A stretch of DNA of 64,000 nt from Tenrec ecaudatus. Lineage: Eukaryota; Chordata; Mammalia; Afrosoricida; Tenrecidae. The stretch lies in NCBI RefSeq assembly GCF_050624435.1, contig NC_134540.1, positions 103,011,739 through 103,075,738 on the forward strand, read 5' to 3'. Both the position numbers and the translations under genes were made by a program. The stretch's first letter is position 1. Every line of letters starts with the position of its first letter. Positions 37,365 to 46,910 of this stretch are shown here, in pieces. Below the pieces are notes generated by a model, which made no database searches, had not been told where the DNA came from, and was given only the letters and a program-made list of their open reading frames with translations.

Positions 37365-37890
37365 GTGTTAGTCTGGCTAAACTAGGGAAACAAATCCACA
37401 GAAATCCATATGTATAAGAGAGAGCTTTATATAAAGGGTAAGTGTACATTAAGAAAGCATCCCAATCCAGTGCTGTCCAAGCCCATAGTCCAACATTAGC
37501 CCATATGTCCGACACTGATCTACCAAGTCCTCTATCATCTCACAAAACACACGCAATGACACCGACTACAGGAGGAAAGCTGAATCAGTGAATGTGTAAG
37601 CCTCTCAGCGCTGGCAGGGATCTCCACACGGGATGCTCCAGCACCCTGGGCTGCATTAGGGTAGACCGATGCGGCTTCTCCTCAGGGATGTCTTGCAGGA
37701 AGTGAGCCTTGCCAGCTGAAGCAGGGAACTGGCTAAGGCAGCTGTACCCTGGTCTGACCATCAGAGAGCAAGAGACCCGAGAACTAGAAAGGTGAGGCTC
37801 ACTGAACCATCTATATCTCCGTCCTTCAATTAATCCCCCATGTGTTTATTGGCCAGGTTGGCACAAGAAACATTAACTATATCCTGCCTC
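37365..37890 (-). mobile_element. Solo LTR, MLT1-like family
   Basis: Reverse copy, apparently complete: from 'gtgttagtctggctaaactagggaaac' to 'catgtgtttattggccaggttggcac'. Closely parallels 29905-30427 read on the other strand. Confidence 0.65.
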
Positions 37891-38034
37891 CATAAAAATC
37901 ACTTGATTTTCTATACCATTTCATTCTAATAGGAGGTTGGGAAATCACTATTTTAAATTATTCACCTTTTGGCAAATTCTTTTGAGTTTATAATCTAAAG
38001 TAAAGCAACTACAATATAAATAACCTACTTCCAT

Positions 38035-38160
38035 GAAATATATTCTCACTCATAGTGACCATGTACATGGATTCTGAGACTACATATGGGGCAGACAGCC
38101 TCGTGTTTCTCCTGCAGAGTAGCTGGAGGGTTTGAATTACCCACCTAGCAGCTATGTAAA
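38035..38160 (-). mobile_element. AfroSINE-type SINE fragment
   Basis: Reverse orientation: 'ctcactcatagtgaccatgta', 'tctgagactacatatggggcagacagcctcgtg', reversed head remnant ending 'cacctagcagct'. Confidence 0.65.
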
Positions 38161-38344
38161 AACTAAAAACAAAAAAGAAACATTTTTCAAAGATTTTCAA
38201 AAACATTTTTGGGGTATATGTTTTCAAGTTTTGTAAAACTCTGATTCTACTTTTGGTGAAAATACATCCAGCAAACGTTCCTATTTTATTTTCTAGAAAT
38301 AATTGCCAGTGGCGTCTATTATATTCCTTGGGTGATTTTAAAAA

Positions 38345-39480
38345 ATTATTTAAAGATCATTTTATTGGGGATCTTACAACTCTTATAACAATCCATAAAT
38401 CAATTATATCAAGCATATTTATACAAATGTTGCCATCATTATTTTCTAGACATTTACTTTCTATTGAACCCTTGGTATCAGCTCCTCTTTTTTCCCTCCC
38501 CTCACCCCACCCTCATGACCCCTTAATAAATTATAAATTATTATTATTTTCATATCTTATACCAACTACTGTCTCCTTTCCCCCATGGTTTCTGTTCTTC
38601 CCTCTGGAGGGGTGGTGGTGGTGGAAGGGTTGTGGTTATGTGTCAATCATTGCAAATGGTTCTCCCTTTCTTCCATCCTCTCCCCACCTTCCCCCTATCC
38701 TTCTGGTGTCTTTATTTCCATTCCTGTCCCTGGATTCCATGTGTTGTGAGCTCTCATCTGTACCTGTCTAACCCGCAGTGAAAAGCAGTACTGGGATCAT
38801 GATGGGGAGGATGCAGATGCATCAAGGAACAAAAGGAATATAGTGTGTTTCACTGGTGCTTTACTGCACCTTGGGTGACTCATCCCTTCCCTGAGATCCC
38901 TCTGTGAGGGGATGTCCCATTGTTTAGGGATGGGCTTTGGGTCTCTGCTTCAACCCGCCTCATTCTTACCAATATGGTTTGTTTCTTTGTTATGGGTCTT
39001 CCGATGCCTGTTACCTGGTTCAGATGACACCTTGTGATCACACAGGTGAGTATGATTTTTTCCATGTGGGCTTGTTGTTTCTTTGGTAGATGACTGCTTG
39101 TTTAATTTCAAGTTTTAAGACCCCAGATGCTATATCTTTTGATAGCAGGGCACCATCCGCTTTCTTCAATGCAGTTGCTTATGTCCCTACTTTGTCTTCA
39201 GCAATTGTGCCAGAGGGAGAGCATCACAGAATGCCCGTTTATTAGAACAAAGTGATCTTGCATTGAGGGAGGGTGTGAGCAGAGGCCCAAAGTTCATCCA
39301 CTATCTCGCTGTATTGCCATACGAATATAGGCCAGTCCCTCTATTTTTATGAATTAATGTATTTACATATGAGCACACCTATGTCTTTTAAAGTGTTTAC
39401 CCCCTCCTGGTACTTACATTGTACCCAGAAGAACTAAAAACTATAAATGAATGACTAGACTCTGTTAAGTGGGTTAATGG
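38345..39480 (-). mobile_element. L1 3' region, afrotherian family
   Basis: Begins with the reversed terminus 'ttattggggatcttacaactcttataacaatccata'. It continues through the pyrimidine-rich 3' UTR and one copy of the 236-bp unit ('accccagatgctatatcttttgatagcagggcaccatc', near 39120). The right end is soft. Confidence 0.8.
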
Positions 39481-39490
39481 ATATCCTAAG

Positions 39491-40120
39491 TACACCTACT
39501 CCTCACTTACCGAGTATCTTCTAATCTGATAGCTTGCAATCTAGACAGCTTTGAAAAAACTCTCAAGTGATGGTCCAGATCATGCAGGACTATCACTGGG
39601 CCTGGGGCTTACTTGCCCCAGGTCACTTCAAACGCTACGCATAGACTGAAAGACTTGATTTGATCGTGGATGAGGTGTGACAGGGCCACTTGAAGTCACA
39701 GGTGTACAGGGGAGACCAGGCAAGGGTGTGAAGGTGTCGGGTAAGTTGGGACACGTCATATGAAGGGGGTCAAAAGTTAAGGACCCCATGGGACAGCAGG
39801 GAGGGGAAGATGAGGACAAGTGGTTCTCTGCCCAAGGCAGGTGAAGGCGGTAATGAGGAGAAGACCAAACATACTGCCATTTACCCCCAGTCCCCGTGGG
39901 CTCCCTGGTAGTGAGCAAAGCATGGTGGGGAAGGGACTAGGCAGAACGCATGCATCCTGAGACATGCTGGGTCTTCCTGAGGGGCCATGAGGGACAGAAG
40001 GGTGGGCTGTGGCACTGATACTGAAGACTGGCCTCTCCCTTCCCCCTGGAATAATATTCATTCCACATAACAATACCGTCTGTGGAACCAAAGCATGTCA
40101 GTAAGTGAGCAGTGGGTGTA
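39491..40120. mobile_element. 626-bp element with TA-flanked terminal inverted repeats
   Basis: tacacctactcctcacttac (39491-39510) and gtaagtgagcagtgggtgta (40101-40120) are inverted copies matching at 18 of 20 positions, and both outer ends are TA. This is the pattern of a Tc1/mariner or pogo (Tigger) non-autonomous element. The interior is purine-rich and has a perfect 8-bp hairpin (cctggggc/gccccagg, 39601-39622). No transposase is visible and the family is not recognised. Confidence 0.6.
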
Positions 40121-41076
40121 GAGGCTGAACATGTGTAATCGGATCACCTCAATTTGTAATCAATGCAGTGATTTAAGTGACACTAGTACTTCCCAATCCC
40201 TGCACTGCTTTAGGCTGCTGGAGTTTGGCATGCAAAGTACAGTGACTGAAGGACGTAGGTGTTTCTTAATGGACCCTGAATTCTTTTGCTAAGCCTAATA
40301 ATTTTTAAAGGTCATAAGGTGATATCATTTTTGTAATTAACAATGAAACAACATAGAATCTGTAGCAAGGTAATGACTCTGGGGCAGTTTATAGGGGGAA
40401 ATGCAGCTTTTGGGGGATCGGTTTTGCTTTGAGTCAGTGTGTTGACAAATGGAAGAGCCTCTCTTTGGAAATGGCCCATTGAAAAGGCTGGCTTCTTCTC
40501 CTCATTTCCCATCTTGGGTGTCCTGCAGTCTGCTGGGACATGGCCATCCACTCACCACTCTGCTTCTGTCATGTGCTGACTTATTGAAAGCCAACACAGA
40601 TGAGTTAACCACTCTAGGTGGAACGAAATTGGGGCATTCCTTGCCTACAAAATCTCATTGAATAAACAACAACGATTCTATAACTACATAGGGGGTGGGG
40701 AATAAAATAAAATAAACTTCCGAACAGGTAATTGTCCCATTGTGGGGGTAATTGTCCCATTGTGGGGAAATTAATTGCCTAGTGAGCCTGTGGCTCTGGG
40801 AATCAGAATTGGGATGCTGCCTTAATTCACCTGCCAAGGTGATAGGCTAGGCACTAAGGGAGACAAACAGATTTCTGGCTACAATGAGGAGAGACCAGCC
40901 CAGCTACCTGCCCTACCTCCTAAATAAAGCACTAGATTAGTAAAGAAAAGTACAGGTAGGCCATTAAAGGACACAATTCCCCCCAAAATACTCAGTGGTC
41001 TGAAGAACAGCTTGATTGAGAGTCACGTGGAAGGGCTGGCATTACAGTTCTAGTAGCAGGCATGCTTTAATTTGGG
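40121..41076 (+). other. NALCN intron 1, unclassified
   Basis: No gene or assignable repeat apart from the 20-bp tandem pair at 40728. Confidence 0.4.
40728..40767 (+). repeat. 20-bp unit, two tandem copies
   Basis: gtaattgtcccattgtgggg occurs twice with no spacer, identical in both copies. It could be a recent slippage duplication. Confidence 0.95.
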
Positions 41077-41290
41077 GCATCGGTGGATCAGTGATAGAAT
41101 TCCTGCTTTCCATGGAGGAGACGGAGACTTGATTCCCAGTTAACCTGTGTAGCACCACTGTCAGCCAGGAGAGGTCTCTGTGTTGCTGGGGACCAAAGAA
41201 AGACTCAGGAGAAAGGCCTGGTAATCTTCTTCTGAAAGTCAAAGTAAAGATGCAAAAAGACCTTGGCTTTCCTTGTGGCTGACCAGAGAT
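41077..41290 (+). mobile_element. tRNA-Gly-like-headed SINE (AfroSINE group)
   Basis: The first 70 bases resemble tRNA-Gly (gcatcggtggatcagtgata..aattcctgc, with a ttgattcccag B-box region), but the acceptor stem no longer pairs. The body has 'tctctgtgttgct' and 'gagaaaggcctggtaatcttcttctgaaa', the order seen in AfroSINEs of elephants and relatives and in the 5' end of the RTE at 51.7 kb. It is a SINE, not a tRNA gene. Confidence 0.7.
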
Positions 41291-41949
41291 GTGCTGTGGG
41301 ATTTGGGGTTTCAAGGTTGCTCCTCTAAATTTCAGTTTCCTGTAGAAAATGGGAGAAGCACTGAGCCCTCCTCTTTAGGAATGGTGAGAAGTGGCAACTC
41401 CGAGATGTAATTCGGCTACCCGTAAAAATTATCTTTGTAGTTTACTTTTAAAAAAATTAAATTATGTAAACCTTTGATGGTATGCTATGTGAATTATGTC
41501 AATAAAACTGTTAAAATGAAAAAAACACAATAAAGCTCAGTTGAGGTTTCAAAAACACAGAAAACAAAACTAAAATGAAATTACAAATGGTTTCCATCAC
41601 TACTTGAAAATGTTTTTAAATTGCCAAAGTTCTTAATGTTAAGAAGACATACTGTGGCCCGCCCCACTCACCCTGTCCCTCCACTCCCATTTAGCCAACG
41701 AAACACACTGCCTGAATTCAAATCTGCCTCCACTTCAGACGGGCCTGGCGGGGCAAGTTAACCACTTTTTTCTTTCAGTATGTGATCTAGAGAACAGGGA
41801 TCATTCTAAAAACTCTTTCTGAGGAGTGTTAGATACTTGAAATAATGCCCGGGAGAGTGAAATTTCCAAAATATTTGTTCTTATCTCTCAACTAAGAGAG
41901 GTGAATGTATAATGCCTACGTGTGATTTTAAAGTCCCTAGGTAGTACGG

Positions 41950-42155
41950 AGCTCTAAAGGCCTGGGGGTGCAGTGGTTATGTGTTGGACCGCTAACCAAA
42001 GGTCAGCTTTTCAAAACCACAAGCCACTCTGTGAGAGGAAGATGATGCTTTCTATTCCCCTGAAGTTTTACAGTCTTTGAGAAGCCCACAGGGGCAGCTC
42101 TATCCTGTTCTGTAGATCACTATGAGTTGGATAGGATTCAATGCGTTTTGGGGGA
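41950..42155 (+). mobile_element. AfroSINE-type SINE (first of three in a row)
   Basis: Sense copy, full order: 'gcctgggggtgcagtggttatg', 'gaccgctaaccaaaggtcag', 'cactatgagttggatagg', then a G-rich end. Confidence 0.88.
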
Positions 42156-42162
42156 AGTAGTT

Positions 42163-42325
42163 AGGAGCCCTGGTGATGCTGTTGGGTAAGCATTGGACTG
42201 CTAACCAAAAGTAAGCGGTTCAAATCCACCAGCCACTCTATGGCTCCAACCTCAGAAACCTTATGTAAAATCACTAAATATCAGAATTGACACAGTGACA
42301 ACAAAGTTTTGCTTTGGGGTTGTAT
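42163..42325 (+). mobile_element. AfroSINE-type SINE (second of three)
   Basis: Sense copy with the best-kept head in the window: gagccctggtgatgctgttg, then gcattggactgctaacc and ggttcaaatccaccagcc. The body is internally shortened. Confidence 0.9.
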
Positions 42326-42334
42326 TTTTTTTAA

Positions 42335-42525
42335 CAGAGATGGTTAATACACTTGGATGTTAAATCCAAGGTTGGAAGTATGAGTCTATCCAGAGATATT
42401 TGAGAATAAATCTCCAGTGATCTGTTAAAAAAAATCAATCATTGAAAACCTCTGAAACACAATTCTATGACATACAAAGGGTCACCATGAGTTAATTTGA
42501 CAGGATGGCAACTGATTAAGTTTAT
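42335..42525 (+). mobile_element. AfroSINE-type SINE (third of three)
   Basis: Sense copy, diverged: 'atggttaatacacttggatg' head, 'gaaaacctctgaaacacaattctatgac' and 'gggtcaccatgagttaatttga' 3' part. Confidence 0.7.
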
Positions 42526-42984
42526 TCTATTAAAAATTATAACCAGTGGCTAATGTAACATTTTCCAATCTTAAAACTAGAGAAAATGAGTACACTTATG
42601 ATCAACTTCAAAAGTGCATCAACAAATGTATAGTTGGAAGGCATATTAGGTATAATTCATTGCAAACTCCCAAGCACTGTAGAATCTTATATGCAAATTG
42701 CAGGATCATTCTGTCTGAGTGGGAGTGTCCAGAAAGGATCTTGCCATCTCTCAAGATGGCCCAACACCACACTGGAAATCTTTAGAATAAATCATTCCTT
42801 ATGTTGAAAATATCCTTTCCCTAATAACTTAAAAAATGTTTCTTGACACATCCTTCTTCTAAGTCTATGCACTTTAAAATATTTAACAACAAACAAAAAA
42901 TTTCATCATTCTGATTAGTAACTTCCTTGCTGGAAGCAACAGGAAACCCAAACTTAAACCTTAATAAAAATTTTAGCAGAGGCT

Positions 42985-43245
42985 GTCTTATTATTTATTG
43001 CTGCTGTAACCAAAATCCCACAATTGAGGGGTTCTAATGAATATCAATTTCTTGACTCAGTTCTGGAGGCTAAGTGTTCAAATACAGAATGTTGGCGTGA
43101 GAGGAAGGACCTTCTTTACCCTCTGTGTGCCTCGCCCTTTTCAACTCACCACTTTCAGGAGCTGAGGCTTGGACCAACTCTACTCTGGTTTGGCCTCATG
43201 AACATAGCAAAATCAAAGCCCTTTCCCAAACAGGCAGTGAGATCT
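42985..43245 (-). mobile_element. LTR fragment (MaLR-like), left part
   Basis: Reverse-strand LTR end: 'gtcttattatttattgctgctgtaaccaaaatccca' and 'cttgactcagttctggaggctaagtgttcaaa', the familiar 3' end of MaLR/MLT-type LTRs. Interrupted by a SINE at 43246. Confidence 0.55.
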
Positions 43246-43424
43246 TCAACCTTGGTGGTACTGTGGGTGAAGTGTGGGGGTGTCGACTGCGAAGTCAGCT
43301 GTTCAAACCTACCAGCCATTCCATGGGAGGAAGATGCTGCTGTCTCCTCCCAGGGACATGTATAGAATTAGAAACCCTGAATCAGGTCACTGTGAGTTGG
43401 AACAAAGTTGATGAAAGTGGGTAG
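43246..43424 (+). mobile_element. AfroSINE-type SINE inside an LTR
   Basis: Sense copy: 'cttggtggtactgtgggtgaagtg', 'cgaagtcagctgttcaaacctaccagcc', 'caggtcactgtgagttgga'. Placed within the LTR sequence on both sides. Confidence 0.8.
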
Positions 43425-43795
43425 ATGGTGGGACTTCACCGTGATGTAAGGGAGATACAATTCTTAAAAGATGTCTTTTTGTATATGGCAGTTAAAATAA
43501 TCTGGGAGGAAACCAACTGAATACTTTATTGCTCTATCGTGGAAACATTTGTGTTTTCCAAGGCATTTCATCATTTTTTACAGTTTCTCTATGTATGTGC
43601 ATGTTCAACTGCACTGAGTGAAATTTACTTATCAGTATGATTATTCTTCCCTTTTGAGAACTAAAACATGATTAGGTTAGGACACACTCTACACTGATAT
43701 GGGAGGTCACTTGTTAACATAACAAAGGAAGTCCTATTCCTAAGGGGCTACTCGCCCTGTCTGTTGGGGAAACACAATTTAATTCATAACCCTGG
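43425..43795 (-). mobile_element. LTR fragment (MaLR-like), right part
   Basis: Ends 'ggggaaacacaatttaattcataacc', the reversed start of the same LTR type. The middle (about 43480-43690) is not clearly LTR and may be another insertion. Confidence 0.4.
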
Positions 43796-44439
43796 CTAAC
43801 ACCTTTCTCAGTTGCAAATCTGCATTAGAAACCTAATCTAGAGAGAGGTGCTTATGTCTGTTTAACTTGCAAGGTCTTGCCTGTATCCAGATGAAGTGAA
43901 TTTATGAGACAAGAAAGAAGGCAGGAGCACAGCTGTTTGAGAGGTGGTATTTATTTACAGTGAGGATTGTCTGCGCATGCATATTTATTGACAGAGAAAG
44001 ATGTTCCCAAGAGACTGCTAAATGAAAAAAAAGCCTGTACTAAACTCAACAGCATGCAGACAGCAATTAAAAAAATACACGTGTGCGTGAAAATGCATAC
44101 GTGTGCAGGGAAAAGTGCTAAAAGAGAAGATGCCATGAACTGAGAGACCGGATCCATCCTGATTATCGCTTCATCCTTAGCATTTTGCAAACGGCTAACA
44201 TAATGTATACACGAAACCAATACAAGTATATTGAAGAAAAATTAGTCTTTTGAAATGAACTTCCCGATGATGGCTATCATTATTTCTCATTTCTTATTTT
44301 TATCTTTTTTCCTACAGTGAATCTGTTTTACTGGTGCATGAACTAAAAAAAGAAGCAAAGGTTGTGTTATTTGATTTCAGATTTAGGTATTTAGATTCTA
44401 GAAAAGGACCCTCGAGAAAGCACAGCAGGCTCCATAAGA

Positions 44440-44640
44440 GAGCCGCGGGAGCTCGGTGGTTAAAATGTCAGCTGCTGATTGGAAGGTCCATGCTTTAGAC
44501 GCACGAGCATCCCCACAAGAAAACAGGTGTGGCATTCTGATACCATACAGATTCGAAATCCTATGGGTCATTTCTACTCTGAACTACAGGGTCCATGTGA
44601 ACCAGAATCGGCTCGAGGGCAAAAGGTTTGGTTTCGAGGT
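44440..44640 (+). mobile_element. AfroSINE-type SINE
   Basis: Sense copy: 'gggagctcggtggttaaaatgtcagctgctg' head, 'cgaaatcctatgggtcatttctactctg' body, 'gaaccagaatcggctcgagggcaaaaggtttggttt' 3' end. Confidence 0.85.
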
Positions 44641-45289
44641 CTGGCTCACTGTGTGGATCTCTTTAAGCTGGCTAGCAGAGATGTTGGGAGTGCACAGATG
44701 ACTCTAATTTTCCCAGGGAGGTTCCATAGATCTAACACTACGAAAGTGAAGGAATAAGAAAAACACTCGATGGAGGTTGAAAATTCAGTGTCTAGTCGAT
44801 TTTAATGAATTAGACGGTCCACCTATATAAAGAAACATGTGCCTGAAATCTTAGAGGCACCAGACATGCGGGAATTCTAGAAATTCAGGGCTTGCATATT
44901 TTGTTCAGTGCTAAAATCCATTTTACCTAACACAATGATGGAAAGTTGTTCTTAAAAAAATCTTAAGAATTTGCACACAGAAAGATGAATGTGAACCTTT
45001 TGTTAGCCATGATGATGCTCTTCTGAAGACATAAAAGTGAACATTGCGATCTGCAACTGGGAATATTATTGGACGTTTATCTTAATTTCTTTTCAGACTG
45101 TGACAGTAATCGTGTACAGTAAGATAAAAGCTCATTAATGTGTGTATATTTATGTGTGTGCATGTACCTAAAATAGGATAAACTTTATTTTCACACCATC
45201 TCAACTGGTAATGCCTATAAGTGATCAGAAGTATAGTCTTTGATGCTCACATGCCTATCAATGCCACCTATAAATAAAAAACAAATTAG
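44641..45289 (+). other. NALCN intron 1, unclassified
   Basis: No gene or assignable repeat. Confidence 0.4.
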
Positions 45290-45640
45290 CGAGTTTCTTC
45301 TCCGTTAGCTCTTCTTGCTGGTGCTGACAAGCACCTAACAAGGTGCTGTCTGGTTGGTGCCAACCCTCGGTATAATCCTGCACCAGCCTCACAGTTGTTG
45401 CTGCTGTTGAACCCGTCGTTGCAGCCACTGAGTCAATCCACCTTATCGAGGTTCTTCCTCCTTTTTGCCGCCCCTCCACTTTCCCAAGCGGAGGTTCTTC
45501 TCCAGGTACTGGTCTCTCCTGATACCTGCCCAAAGTACATGAGCTGAAGTCTTACCATCCTCACTTCTAAGGAGCTTTCTGGCTCTACTTCTTCAGAGAG
45601 GTGTGTTTGGTTGATGGTACTTTCCATAGGCGTCACCATG
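45290..45640 (-). mobile_element. RTE LINE 3' end
   Basis: Reverse strand: the C-terminal coding remnant (MVRLQLMYFGQV near 45525-45560, KVEGRQKGGR near 45460-45490) and the 3' terminal 'gacaagcacctaacaaggtgct' region. It is 5'-truncated. Confidence 0.8.
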
Positions 45641-46379
45641 GTTAATTATGTATGCTTTGATCCTACTGAGATGATAGGTTTCCTTTTTTGTTCCCAAACA
45701 TGAAATCCTTTATTTGTAGCAGAAAAATCAAGTGAACACACAAACCTTAGAATTAAATTTGAGAATTTAGAAGGACTTGGGCAGGATTGGAAGTGGACAA
45801 CAAAGAGGAGACATGGGTTAAAGGATTTTCAATAGACAACAGCAGTTTATCGTGAATAGTGGGACGTGTAGCATGAATGTGTGCCTATAAAAGAGGCACA
45901 TGTGTCTGCATATGAAAGATGCCAGTGATAGCTAGATGCCCGTAGTGTTCCTGAAAGATAAGGTTAAATAACGTGGGGAATATACAAGTTTCAAGGACGT
46001 CTTTGCAGTTACTGCTTTTTAAACAGCACAGAGCTCAGTACATGATAGAATGTTGTTAACTGCCGTCCAGGAGGCTCTTGACTGAAGCAAAACCAGGCTC
46101 CAGATTGAAAACAGTACCCGGTTGGATGGCAGCCATCTGATGAATTTAAGCTTGAACAGTTATCCACGGGATTTGCACGGAGTGGTTTTTGTTAGAGGAT
46201 TATATTCTGTCTTAGTCTGAAAACTTCCCTGAAACCACTTTAGCACATCCCTTTACTAACAGTTAGCCACACACGAGGGGTTAATTGGCTGAGAATCAAG
46301 TCTGAGTCTCCCACATGGAGGAGAGACTTCTAGCAATGGACCATCTGTGCCTATGCCTGATACCATAAACCAGTTGCCT

Positions 46380-46530
46380 TTCAGCCAGAGTAGAACTGTC
46401 CTCAATGTTCTCAATGGTTTATGTTCTCAATGTTCTCAATGGTTTAGATTGCCAGGCTTTTCTTCCAGGGAATCTCAGGCCAGGGTCAAACCGTCTAGCC
46501 TGTGAGTTAGCTGGTCAGCATGTTCACTAT
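46380..46530 (-). mobile_element. AfroSINE-like remnant with a 25-bp duplication
   Basis: 'cagccagagtagaactgtc' and 'agattgccaggcttttcttccagg' fit a reverse AfroSINE of the 9060-9285 branch. Between them ctcaatgttctcaatggttta occurs at 46401 and 46426, a 25-bp tandem repeat. Confidence 0.5.
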
Positions 46531-46569
46531 TTTTATGATGCAGGAGCTTTGCCTGAAGCCATCAACCTA

Positions 46570-46720
46570 AAAACAAACCCACTGATGTCGAGCTGATGCC
46601 CACGCATCGTGACCTGATGCAGGTTTTCTAAGACTGTATTTCACTTTCCTGCTGAGGCGTGGCTGGTGGTTTTGGACCATCAAGCTTGTGTAGGCAGCCC
46701 GATGCCTAGCCTTACAATGC
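46570..46720 (-). mobile_element. AfroSINE-type SINE
   Basis: Reverse orientation: 'gatgtcgagctgatgcccacgcatcgtgacctgatgcagg' 3' part, body, and reversed head 'gtaggcagcccgatgcc'. Confidence 0.7.
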
Positions 46721-46747
46721 TAGTGAACCCCCTTTCCTGATACCATC

Positions 46748-46910
46748 CCAAACCAAACATCACCCACTGACTCAGTGACCTTATGTTGCGTAGCTCATTA
46801 CAAGAGTAGAAAGTCTCATCTTTCCTCTAGAACAGCTGGTGGTTTCAAACCGCTGATGTTATGGTCAGTATCCTAACATATAACCCGCTCCGCCACCAGG
46901 GCTCCTCTCT
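46748..46910 (-). mobile_element. AfroSINE-type SINE
   Basis: Reverse orientation directly after the previous copy. Ends in the clear reversed head 'cataacccgctccgccaccagggctcc'. Confidence 0.85.

Noticed and set aside
41077-41148. Possible tRNA-Gly gene
   Set aside because: The A- and B-box regions are tRNA-like, but the acceptor stem does not pair and the sequence runs straight into a SINE body.
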